NCBI GenBank assembly: GCA_030633185.1
Contig: DAOVTG010000047.1
Span: forward strand, 1 to 13,030
Reading direction: 5' to 3'
Length of the DNA stretch: 13,030 bases
DNA from: Deltaproteobacteria bacterium
GTDB lineage: Bacteria; Desulfobacterota; Anaeroferrophillalia; Anaeroferrophillales; Tharpellaceae
The translations under genes and the position numbers were made by a program. Position 1 is the stretch's first letter; every line of letters starts with the position of its first letter. Shown in pieces: positions 6,990 to 12,931 of the stretch. Below the pieces are notes generated by a model. It was not told the origin of the DNA. It did not search any database and was given only the letters and a program-made list of their open reading frames with translations.

Positions 6990-8774
6990 TTAGAAGAGAC
7001 CTTTTACCTGGCCGGTTGCGGTATCGACATCGATACGACGGTAGGCCGGATCGGAAGCCGTACCCGGCATCAGTTTAATCGTACCGGAGAGCGGTACACA
7101 GAAACCGGCGCCCTGATAGATAAGGACGTCGCGAATCGGGAAGATAAAACCTTTCGGGCGCCCTTTCAAGGTTGGATCGTGGGAGAGGGAGAGATGGGTT
7201 TTGACCATGCAGGTACCGAGTTTGGAGAGTTCGGGGTCATTGTCGATCATCTCAATTTTCTTCAAAGCTTCATCGGTGAAGGAAGCACCGTCGGCACCAT
7301 AAACTTCGGTGGCCAGCAGTTCGATGCGCTTTTTCAGCGGGGTTGAATCTTCATAGAGGAACTTGAAGTTGTCAGTCGGCTCTTCACAGGCGGCAATAAC
7401 GGCTTCACAAAGCTCTTTGGCACCTTCACCACCGAACTGCCAGTGACGGGAAACCGCACAGCGAGCCCCGACTTTTTCACACTCTGCTTTAATCGCAGCA
7501 ATTTCGGTTTCGGTATCGGTGTAGAAACTGTTGATGCAGACGACCGGGGCAATACCGGCTTTCTTGACAGTTTCAATGTGGGCCATAAGGTTACTGCAAC
7601 CGGCTACGACCAGATCAACGTTCTCTTCGGTGTACTCTTTAGCCAGAGGCCGTCCGGGAACAACTGCCGGGCCGCCGCCATGCATCTTGAGGGCGCGGAC
7701 GGTGGCAACGATAACCGAACAGTTCGGAATCAGGCCGGAGAAACGGCACTTCAGGTTCCAGAACTTCTCAAAACCGATGTCGGCGCCGAAGCCGGACTCG
7801 GTGACCAAATAGTCAGAGAGCTTGAGGCCGATACGGTCAGCGATGATTGAGGACTGGCCGATAGCGATATTAGCGAAAGGTCCGGCGTGAACGAGTACTG
7901 GCTGTCCTTCAACCGTCTGTAAAAGGTTGGGATTCAAAGCTTTGACCATCCAGGCGGTCATGGCGCCAGCGACATCAAGATCTTCGGTCGTAACGGCTTT
8001 ACCGGACTTATTGTAGGCGACGATAATTTTGCCCATGCGCTCACGCATGTCGGCGAGATCCTTGGCTACGGCCAGGATTGCCATGATTTCCGAGGAGACC
8101 GCAATCGCGAAACCCGATTCCATAAGCATACCGTCAAGGCGTTCGCCAATGCCGATAACGATGTTACGCAGGGCCTGGGCACAGAAGTCGATAATCCATT
8201 TGACCTGAACTTGGTTCGGGTCGATATCAAGGCGTTTGAGACCTTTCTTTTCGAGGAAAGCGTCGTTATTGTTCTGCTCATGCTGCATGCGGGAGGTCAA
8301 GGCGACCATCATCAGGTTATGAGCGTTCATGATATTGTCGATATCGCCGGTCAAACCGAGAGAGAACGGGGTCAGCGGAATCGTCTGCGAGATACCACCG
8401 CCGGCAGCTGAACCCTTAACGTTGAAAGTCGGGCCGCCGGAAGGCTGGCGGATAGCGCCGACAACTTTTTTGCCCATCAGACCAAGACCTTGAACCAAGC
8501 CCATGCTGGTCGTGGTTTTGCCTTCGCCCAAGGGGGTCGGGGTGATCGCGGTGACGTTGACATATTTTCCGTCCGGCTTATCTTTGAGGCGTTCCAGAAC
8601 TTTCATGTAGTCGATTTTGGCAACGAATTTGCCCATCGGAATCAACTCTTCACCAATCAGGCCAAGTTCATCGGCGATCTCGGTGATCGGTTTCATCATT
8701 TTCTCTTCGGCCAGTGCGGCGATCTCCCAGTCAGCTAGTTCAGGGGCGTTAAAGACTTTGAAATCTAATCCCAT
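6990..8774 (-). CDS. fhs: Formate--tetrahydrofolate ligase
   Basis: The 594-residue product is formyl-THF synthetase. It makes 10-formyl-THF from formate, ATP and THF in the cytoplasm, the ATP-using entry step of the methyl branch of the Wood-Ljungdahl pathway. Family signatures include the P-loop region TAITPTPLGEGKTTTS (75-90), the GSAAGGGISQ loop (121-130), ALRNIVIGIG (201-210), the GFGADIGFEKF block (328-338), VATVRALKMHGG (356-367) and the ending TGQVKGLF. It is about 35 residues longer than the Moorella enzyme (559). The extra length comes mainly from a segment near 161-185 and another near 370-382. The ATG at 8774 has a strong AGGAGG site (8783-8788) at eight bases. It is followed by a terminator and preceded by a long structured leader, so it is probably its own transcription unit. 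Confidence 0.98.
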   Translation of the reverse strand: MGLDFKVFNAPELADWEIAALAEEKMMKPITEIADELGLIGEELIPMGKFVAKIDYMKVLERLKDKPDGKYVNVTAITPTPLGEGKTTTSMGLVQGLGLMGKKVVGAIRQPSGGPTFNVKGSAAGGGISQTIPLTPFSLGLTGDIDNIMNAHNLMMVALTSRMQHEQNNNDAFLEKKGLKRLDIDPNQVQVKWIIDFCAQALRNIVIGIGERLDGMLMESGFAIAVSSEIMAILAVAKDLADMRERMGKIIVAYNKSGKAVTTEDLDVAGAMTAWMVKALNPNLLQTVEGQPVLVHAGPFANIAIGQSSIIADRIGLKLSDYLVTESGFGADIGFEKFWNLKCRFSGLIPNCSVIVATVRALKMHGGGPAVVPGRPLAKEYTEENVDLVVAGCSNLMAHIETVKKAGIAPVVCINSFYTDTETEIAAIKAECEKVGARCAVSRHWQFGGEGAKELCEAVIAACEEPTDNFKFLYEDSTPLKKRIELLATEVYGADGASFTDEALKKIEMIDNDPELSKLGTCMVKTHLSLSHDPTLKGRPKGFIFPIRDVLIYQGAGFCVPLSGTIKLMPGTASDPAYRRIDVDTATGQVKGLF

Positions 8775-8806
8775 TTTCTGTTCCTCCTAAAGGAAAAGTA
8801 AGTTTT

Positions 8807-8857
8807 ACCGGCTCTTTTTGGCCGGTCGGTTAATGGTTCTCACCAGCTGGGCTGGTG
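8807..8857 (-). other. Two hairpins in the fhs leader next to the ribosome binding site
   Basis: ACCGGC (8807-8812) with GCCGGT (8821-8826) forms a 6-bp stem with an 8-base loop. CACCAGC (8841-8847) with GCTGGTG (8851-8857) forms a 7-bp stem with a 3-base loop. On the transcript both lie between the leader terminator and the fhs Shine-Dalgarno. Neither is followed by a U-run in the minus direction. They may shape translation initiation or protect a shortened mRNA. Confidence 0.45.
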
Positions 8858-8858
8858 G

Positions 8859-8900
8859 AAAAAAAAGGGCAGCGCATCTGAAATCTCAGACCGTTGCCCT
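8859..8900 (-). terminator. Strong intrinsic terminator inside the fhs leader
   Basis: On the minus strand AGGGCA (8900-8895) pairs with TGCCCT (8871-8866). The stem continues with three further pairs, a small internal loop, and TCTGA/TCAGA (8890-8886 with 8881-8877) around a 4-base loop. Eight U residues (8866-8859) follow directly. It stands 85 bp before the fhs start and after a good promoter, so transcripts heading into fhs must read through it. That is the hallmark of an attenuator or transcriptional riboswitch. Alternatively it ends a separate small RNA. Confidence 0.8.
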
Positions 8901-8908
8901 GTTAGTAC

Positions 8909-8968
8909 TTAGATTCTCGGATAGCGGTGAATTGCCATATTGTTTATTTTGTATTGTAGAGTTGCCAT
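8909..8968 (-). CDS. Possible 19-residue leader peptide upstream of fhs
   Basis: An ATG ORF of 19 codons (MATLQYKINNMAIHRYPRI) is preceded by TGAGGACGT, a GAGG ribosome binding site only four bases from the ATG. It ends in TAA eight bases before the leader terminator stem. That stop-to-terminator distance suits ribosome-mediated attenuation. There is no obvious run of one amino acid; it ends His-Arg-Tyr-Pro-Arg-Ile. The ORF contains the direct repeat ATGGCAA(C/T)TC at both internal ATG positions. With so short an ORF, chance is a real alternative, and the segment could instead be structured RNA. Confidence 0.3.
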   Translation of the reverse strand: MATLQYKINNMAIHRYPRI

Positions 8969-9037
8969 ACGTCCTCAATCCGGGACAATAGTGGTGGTGC
9001 TTATGGAAATAGGATCGTTCTCTGGTAAACCGGTGGG

Positions 9038-9066
9038 CTCATATACTATTGTGCTTTATTTGTCAA
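9038..9066 (-). promoter_or_regulatory. Promoter for the fhs leader
   Basis: On the minus strand there is a perfect TTGACA -35 box (9066-9061), a 17-base spacer, and TATGAG (9043-9038) as -10; TATATG two bases earlier is an alternative with 15-base spacing. Transcription would start near 9031, giving a leader of about 255 bases before fhs that contains the small ORF and the terminator. An 8-bp inverted repeat, ACTATTGT (9045-9052) with ACAATAGT (8985-8992), links the -10 area with the early leader and could be an operator pair. Confidence 0.6.
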
Positions 9067-9195
9067 TCTTTTTTCGACCATCATTTTAGTATATATAATT
9101 TTGTATATCTGATTTATGATATCTATTTTTTCGCTATTCAACTACCTCGCAAAGATACCGCAGAAGGCTTCGAACTTCGCTTTGCCCTCTTCGAG

Positions 9196-9249
9196 GGGGA
9201 CACGGCTCAGCCCGCCACGGGCTGAAGCCCGGTCTGGAGGCATGTCCCC
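9196..9249. repeat. REP-like 54-bp palindrome downstream of cca
   Basis: GGGGACA (9196-9202) and TGTCCCC (9243-9249) are perfect outer arms. Inside, GGCTCAGCCC (9204-9213) pairs with GGGCTGAAGCC (9219-9229) through one bulged A around a 5-base loop. It lies about 50 bp past the cca stop. No T-run follows in either direction, so it is not a simple intrinsic terminator. GC content is far above the flanking AT-rich sequence (9069-9130). It resembles a REP/mobile palindrome. No second copy is in the window. Confidence 0.55.
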
Positions 9250-9300
9250 GCATCGAGACAGTTTGAACCATAACACGCTGAGTAGTTGTTGTCATCGCAT

Positions 9301-10686
9301 CTATTTTTCTGCAATTAAGAGCCGCGCCTCAGCTAAGGCCTCCGCCGGGCTGTTGATAGTTCCGTTAAGTTGTTTCTGGTGGATCAGTTTTATGATGATA
9401 CCAATGGCCGGGCCCGGTTCAAGTCCTAAAGCGATCAGGTCTTTACCGCTGATTAGGGGTTTGATAAAATTGGCCCGTTCAAGGTGATAAATTTCCCTGA
9501 GGCGGCGCCCCAATTTGAGCAGGGCTTCGCGTCGAGGCCCAGGGTCACGGCCCCGGGTGGCTTCGAGATCGGCCAGAGCGTGGAGCAGGAGCAGGTCAAG
9601 GTCATCCCCGAGGTCAAAAACTAGGCGGCGCAACCCCTTCTCCTTGGCGTTGCTTAAATTGAGGAGCAGGGGCCGCAGATGGTTCTCGATCAGGCGCTTT
9701 AGGCGTTTAAGAAACTCTTTACCGAGGGCGAAACCGGCAAGGGTTTCACCGGCGAGATGGGCTGAAAAACGTTCATGACCGTAAAAGTGAATGGTGCCGG
9801 TATCGGGGTCGATGGTTTTGGTCAGGGCTTTTCCGGTGTCATGCAGCAGGGCGGCCCATTTGATGAGAACGCGATCAGCGGTTGCCAGCGGGGTTATGGC
9901 GAATGGGTTGCTTTGACAAAATCGGTCAAGAGCTTCTACCACTGCCAGGGTGTGATCTAAAGCATCAAGATGGTGAAAATTATTCTGTTCAAGTCCCTCA
10001 AGCGGGGCCAACGGCGGCAGAATCTTTTGCAAAGCATCAACGGCGGCAAGTTCCTTAAGTCCGCGGGCTGCATGCCGGTGGCCCAAGATATGGTTGAATT
10101 CAACGGCAAAGCGTTCCTTGGCAACTTGGTCTAGAGATCTGACTGCAGTTGTCATTGCCGTTTTGGTATCCGCCGTCAGCTCGCCGTTGATTTCCAACAT
10201 GAAGCGGGCCGCCCGGACAACCCGCAGGGGATCAGCTAATAGATTGTCGGGAGCAACGCAAACAATGGCACCTTCTTGCAAGGCTTTGCGGCCATTGTAA
10301 GGGTCATGGAAACTTTGCTCACGCAGGTTCCAGGCCATGGCATTGATCGTAAAATCACGGCGCCCAAGATCAGCGGCCAGATCCGGGCCGTTCAGGGCAG
10401 CCAGATCGATCGTTATTTTATCACCGACCAACCTGCGGGTCAGGAATTTTTCCGCCCCCAAGGTGATGAAACGACCGTTTTCCGTTTTCAGCAGAGTCTC
10501 TTCCCAGTACTCCATATCTTTAGCCGGACAGGTAAAATCGAGGTCGCTGATCGCTTGGCCGCGGAGCAGGTCACGCACGGCGCCGCCGACCAGATAGAGG
10601 GTTTTTTTATCTTGTCCGGCCGCGGTTGTAAGATCCTGCCAGGCGGGAAAAAACACATTCAGTTGTTGCAGAAAAAAAGGGGTCAA
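9301..10686 (-). CDS. CCA-adding/poly(A) polymerase family tRNA nucleotidyltransferase with HD domain
   Basis: The 461-residue product belongs to the class II tRNA nucleotidyltransferase/poly(A) polymerase family, which repairs or builds the CCA end of tRNAs or adds A tails. The N-terminal catalytic head shows LVGGAVRD (32-39), the metal-binding DLD (48-50), RRDFTINAMAW (109-119) and DPLRVVRAARF (152-162). An HD domain follows, with LLHDTGK (280-286) and GHERFSAH (303-310). Whether it adds CCA, only A, or poly(A) cannot be told from sequence. The start is TTG at 10686, overlapping the transposase stop as TTGA, with AAGGA seven bases upstream; both signals lie in the transposon's terminal repeat. 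The next candidate is GTG at residue 11. No ATG is available before the catalytic motif. The enzyme is normally a chromosomal housekeeping gene. Confidence 0.9.
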   Translation of the reverse strand: MTPFFLQQLNVFFPAWQDLTTAAGQDKKTLYLVGGAVRDLLRGQAISDLDFTCPAKDMEYWEETLLKTENGRFITLGAEKFLTRRLVGDKITIDLAALNGPDLAADLGRRDFTINAMAWNLREQSFHDPYNGRKALQEGAIVCVAPDNLLADPLRVVRAARFMLEINGELTADTKTAMTTAVRSLDQVAKERFAVEFNHILGHRHAARGLKELAAVDALQKILPPLAPLEGLEQNNFHHLDALDHTLAVVEALDRFCQSNPFAITPLATADRVLIKWAALLHDTGKALTKTIDPDTGTIHFYGHERFSAHLAGETLAGFALGKEFLKRLKRLIENHLRPLLLNLSNAKEKGLRRLVFDLGDDLDLLLLHALADLEATRGRDPGPRREALLKLGRRLREIYHLERANFIKPLISGKDLIALGLEPGPAIGIIIKLIHQKQLNGTINSPAEALAEARLLIAEK

Positions 10687-10702
10687 ATCTTTATCCTTGA
10701 CA
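10674..10702 (+). repeat. Left 29-bp terminal inverted repeat
   Basis: Reads AAAAAGGGGTCAAATC, then TTTATCCTTGACA, and is identical over 29 bases to the reverse complement of 11702-11730. It contains the transposase TGA stop (10685-10683). On the minus strand it also carries the AAGGA and TTG that serve as ribosome binding site and start for the downstream cca gene. The first residues of that enzyme, MTPFF, are therefore encoded by transposon end sequence. Confidence 0.85.
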
Positions 10703-11672
10703 ATTTTAGCTCGATTTTTTCGAGTAATGTCTCAGCTTTTTTATCCTTTTCAACTCTTTCCCGCAAACGTTTTCTGTTTTGACTGACGGTAGAGTAGTCA
10801 ACCCCGAACAGTTCCCCCACTTCGCGATTATTCAAGTTGGCATAGTTGTAAAGAACGGTCATGGTAATTTGTTTGATATGTCCTTGCGTTGTGAAGATCT
10901 TCTCAGGTTTCACCCCAAATTCATCTGCCAGCAGAGACAATACAATATCTTGTGACAGATATTTGTGAATTTCCCCGACGCCAGGATTTTCCCGCTCTTT
11001 CTTATTTTTTAGATGGCTATCTTTTATACGGGAAACAAACTTTTTGCCGCCAAGTATGCTTTGACCGATGATTTTATCATTTATACTGAAATCTGTATTT
11101 AAGTCTTCGGCCAGTTGCTGTTTGTACTGGTTTATTCCGGTTTGATTACAGCCGCCATACTCAGCTAGAACCGTTTGATAGTCCAAAAATTCAAGTTGAA
11201 TGGCCGGGTTTAAATATCCCGGCAAGCTACTCCAATTGTAGGACCACAGATACTGCAACTGTTGATCTGGTTTTAAACTTTTTATTAGAGCTGTTCTTGC
11301 GGGATTCAGATGAATATATCTGGAGACCATCGTCAGATAAGAATCTTTTTCAACTAAAATGCTTTTGTATCGGCCCTGATAGAGATGGCCAACCCGGTTG
11401 TGCCGTCGGTTGTAGTGGGAAGTATAGGTTATGTTGAAATGACGCATGAACTCGCTAAGGTTCCCAAGCGGGGTTTCCACCAGAAGATGAAAATGATTTT
11501 TCATCAACACATAGCAGTAGAGTTTAATCTTGTAAGTCTTGGACGACTGAGCAAGGATTTTCAGAAAACAATTTCGATCTTCATCATCGTTGAAAATATC
11601 ACTTTTCTCATTGCCCCTATTAATAACGTGGTAAACAGCGTTTGGGAATTGTATTCGTAATGGTCTGGTCAT
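10683..11672 (-). CDS. REP-associated tyrosine transposase (Y1/HUH) with DnaA-like C-terminal domain
   Basis: The 329-residue product begins MTRPLRIQFPNAVYHVINRG, typical of the Y1 transposase/RAYT family. These are single-strand DNA endonucleases that act on short palindromes. The HUH motif is His60-Phe-His62 (KNHFHLLVET). The probable nucleophile is Tyr119 in RYIHLNP, with Asn123 four residues later. The Y1 domain covers roughly residues 5-135. The C-terminal part (about 236-310, with NNREVGELFGVDYSTVSQNR) looks like a DnaA domain IV-type helix-turn-helix, common in one RAYT subgroup. The ATG at 11672 lacks a clear ribosome binding site. A perfect TTGACA at the inner end of the right repeat (11707-11702) could be its -35, with a weak GATAAG -10 at only 15 bases. 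The stop overlaps the start of cca. No frameshift is visible, so the protein is probably intact. Confidence 0.93.
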   Translation of the reverse strand: MTRPLRIQFPNAVYHVINRGNEKSDIFNDDEDRNCFLKILAQSSKTYKIKLYCYVLMKNHFHLLVETPLGNLSEFMRHFNITYTSHYNRRHNRVGHLYQGRYKSILVEKDSYLTMVSRYIHLNPARTALIKSLKPDQQLQYLWSYNWSSLPGYLNPAIQLEFLDYQTVLAEYGGCNQTGINQYKQQLAEDLNTDFSINDKIIGQSILGGKKFVSRIKDSHLKNKKERENPGVGEIHKYLSQDIVLSLLADEFGVKPEKIFTTQGHIKQITMTVLYNYANLNNREVGELFGVDYSTVSQNRKRLRERVEKDKKAETLLEKIELKLSRIKI

Positions 11673-11701
11673 GTTTATGGCTTATCAGATCGTTTTGCAA
11701 G

Positions 11702-11730
11702 TGTCAAGGATAAAGATTTGACCCCTTTTT
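11702..11730 (-). repeat. Right 29-bp terminal inverted repeat
   Basis: Exact reverse complement of 10674-10702, ending 29 bases before the transposase ATG. Its inner end is TTGACA on the minus strand, a consensus -35 pointing into the transposase gene. Outside it lies a long pyrimidine tract on the plus strand (11726-11748) rich in TTTTTC units. Confidence 0.85.
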
Positions 11731-12116
11731 CTTTTTCTTTTTTTTCCGTTTCACCGGTAGGTACGTAAAAAACGATAAATTAACAAAATGAAATAAATGT
11801 AGTGCCACTCGAATCTTTTTTTATGCTTAAGCTGCTGATTAAAATGGATATATTTTTTACGCCGTTAAACATGGGCTAATGTATAGATGGTTTTTCATAC
11901 GGGTGTACACCTGTTTAATACTTATCAATTAAAACTTTACAACAATGATCTTTTACTGTATCCATGTCCAGATTGTTCTGCTGAGTCAAAAAACGTTATA
12001 ATAATATTGTCTGCTCACCCGAATGTAATGCATTATATACAGTGTGAAATAGTAACTATTCAGCTAACCCGTAAATTATTGATACACAAAATCTACAACT
12101 TATGGAGAATTAACGA
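11731..12116. other. AT-rich gap without a convincing gene
   Basis: This stretch separates the transposon from the DUF1566 gene. It starts with a T/C tract and is AT-rich throughout. A 77-codon ORF (11887-12120, plus) has no ribosome binding site and an unremarkable composition, and I do not count it as a gene. TATA-like boxes near 12030-12040 and around 12000 could serve the downstream plus-strand gene, but none has a good partner at normal spacing. No RNA gene is recognised. Confidence 0.5.
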
Positions 12117-12740
12117 ATGAGATCTAAGCTAACCTTGAAATCATCTATCTTAAAGTTCCTTACAATTATGTTTTTTTTCATTTTGACTACGCACACAGCG
12201 TTTTCAGAGATGGTTTTAAATGACAACGTTAACCTTGAAGGTGAACTCTTTATCGAAAATAGCGAAGGCGGCATAACCTTTTACGACGGTAGTCGACAGA
12301 CAGCAGCGGCAGCACCATCCTGGCATCAGATCATATCTGCCGGACGTTTTGAAAAAGTTTTGGGAGATGCGGCCGTTCTCGATCGAGAAACCGGCTTAGT
12401 TTGGGAACTTAACACTGATGTCAATGTAACGCATACATGGGATGGTGCAGTTATGCATTGCTATGGTGCTACCATAGGAGGACGCAAAGGCTGGCGGCTA
12501 CCAACGATTTCGGAGTTAATGACTCTTGTGGAACCTTTAAATATCAACCCCGCAACCCAAGAAAATATTTTCACTAATATTCAATATGGCCAAGATGATA
12601 ACCGAGATGGTTATTGGTCATCTACAAACAAATTAAATGGGTCTACTGATGCAATGTTGGTAAGGTTTTCAGATGGATTATTAGTAACCAATGTTAAGGG
12701 CGTGGATTATTACGTACGAGCGGTACGTTCTGCGGAGTAA
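12117..12740 (+). CDS. Exported DUF1566 (Lcl C-terminal-like) domain protein
   Basis: The 207-residue product starts with a Sec signal peptide: basic MRSKLTLKSSILK, a hydrophobic core (about 13-25), and probable cleavage after AFS (residue 30). The mature part carries DUF1566 hallmarks: RETGLVWE (90-97), a conserved Trp108 with AVMHCYG (111-117), GWRLPT (125-130) followed by SELMTLVE (132-139), YWSST (166-170) and a C-terminal YYVRAVR (198-204). Such domains are found in secreted or surface proteins with a C-type-lectin-like or FGE-like fold; the function is not known. The ATG has GGAG (12104-12107) at nine bases. The gene is AT-rich compared with the pathway genes and sits between two mobile elements, which suggests acquisition. 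It has no functional link to the Wood-Ljungdahl genes that I can see. Confidence 0.85.
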   Translation: MRSKLTLKSSILKFLTIMFFFILTTHTAFSEMVLNDNVNLEGELFIENSEGGITFYDGSRQTAAAAPSWHQIISAGRFEKVLGDAAVLDRETGLVWELNTDVNVTHTWDGAVMHCYGATIGGRKGWRLPTISELMTLVEPLNINPATQENIFTNIQYGQDDNRDGYWSSTNKLNGSTDAMLVRFSDGLLVTNVKGVDYYVRAVRSAE

Positions 12741-12838
12741 TAATATTTACAATGTAGCCCAACAACCAAAGAAGCCCGGCTATTATTAACCTGAAAGTCG
12801 TATAAAGCGTACACGTTAAGGGTAAAAAATTCCTACAG

Positions 12839-12871
12839 ACACGGTTTTTTCGCCCAAAGCCGTGTTTTTTT
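12839..12871 (+). terminator. Intrinsic terminator between DUF1566 gene and transposase-like gene
   Basis: ACACGGTTTT (12839-12848) pairs with AAAGCCGTGT (12856-12865) including one G-T pair, around the 7-base loop TTCGCCC. A run of T residues through 12871 follows. It would stop plus-strand transcription leaving the DUF1566 gene and keep it from entering the transposase gene. Confidence 0.8.
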
Positions 12872-12874
12872 CTT

Positions 12875-12921
12875 CCATTTTAACGTGTACGTATTATACT
12901 TATACGCACACGTTAAAATGG
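12875..12921 (+). promoter_or_regulatory. 47-bp palindrome covering the transposase ribosome binding site
   Basis: CCATTTTAACGTGT (12875-12888) is exactly complementary to ACACGTTAAAATGG (12908-12921). After one mismatch, CGTAT (12890-12894) pairs with ATACG (12902-12906) around a 7-base loop. The distal arm contains the first two bases of the GGAG ribosome binding site (12920-12923) of the following gene. As RNA the stem would hide that site in read-through transcripts; as DNA it could be a repressor or transposase binding site. Confidence 0.65.
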
Positions 12922-12931
12922 AGTATCTACT

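Larger units (their letters stand above)
10674..11730 (-). mobile_element. RAYT element bounded by perfect 29-bp inverted repeats
   Basis: A single transposase gene is enclosed by two copies of the same 29-bp sequence in inverted orientation. The element spans 1057 bp. No target-site duplication is seen at the outer edges, as expected for Y1/HUH transposition. Each end contains a G-run next to a small foldback, GTCAA...TTGAC with a 10-base loop. This echoes the short guide sequence plus hairpin that REP-associated transposases recognise. GC content is lower than in the neighbouring cca gene, in line with acquisition. The left end intrudes into the start of cca. Confidence 0.75.

Noticed and set aside
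8890..8912. c-di-GMP (GEMM) riboswitch suggested by ACAGGGCAACGG
   Set aside because: The short match is the 5' arm of the terminator, and the rest of the GEMM core (GACGCAAAGCC) is absent.
8859..9031. ZTP (pfl) or THF riboswitch in the fhs leader
   Set aside because: These classes often precede one-carbon genes, but I could not find their conserved cores (for pfl, the CCGCCUGGGC block) on the minus strand. The leader is reported as unclassified.
10660..11745. Target-site duplication around the RAYT element
   Set aside because: Outer flanks share only A/T homopolymer character, and Y1 transposases do not create duplications.
11887..12120. 77-codon plus-strand ORF whose stop overlaps the DUF1566 start as ATGA
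   Set aside because: The overlap looks like coupling, but there is no ribosome binding site, no family resemblance, and such an ORF is expected by chance in this AT-rich gap.
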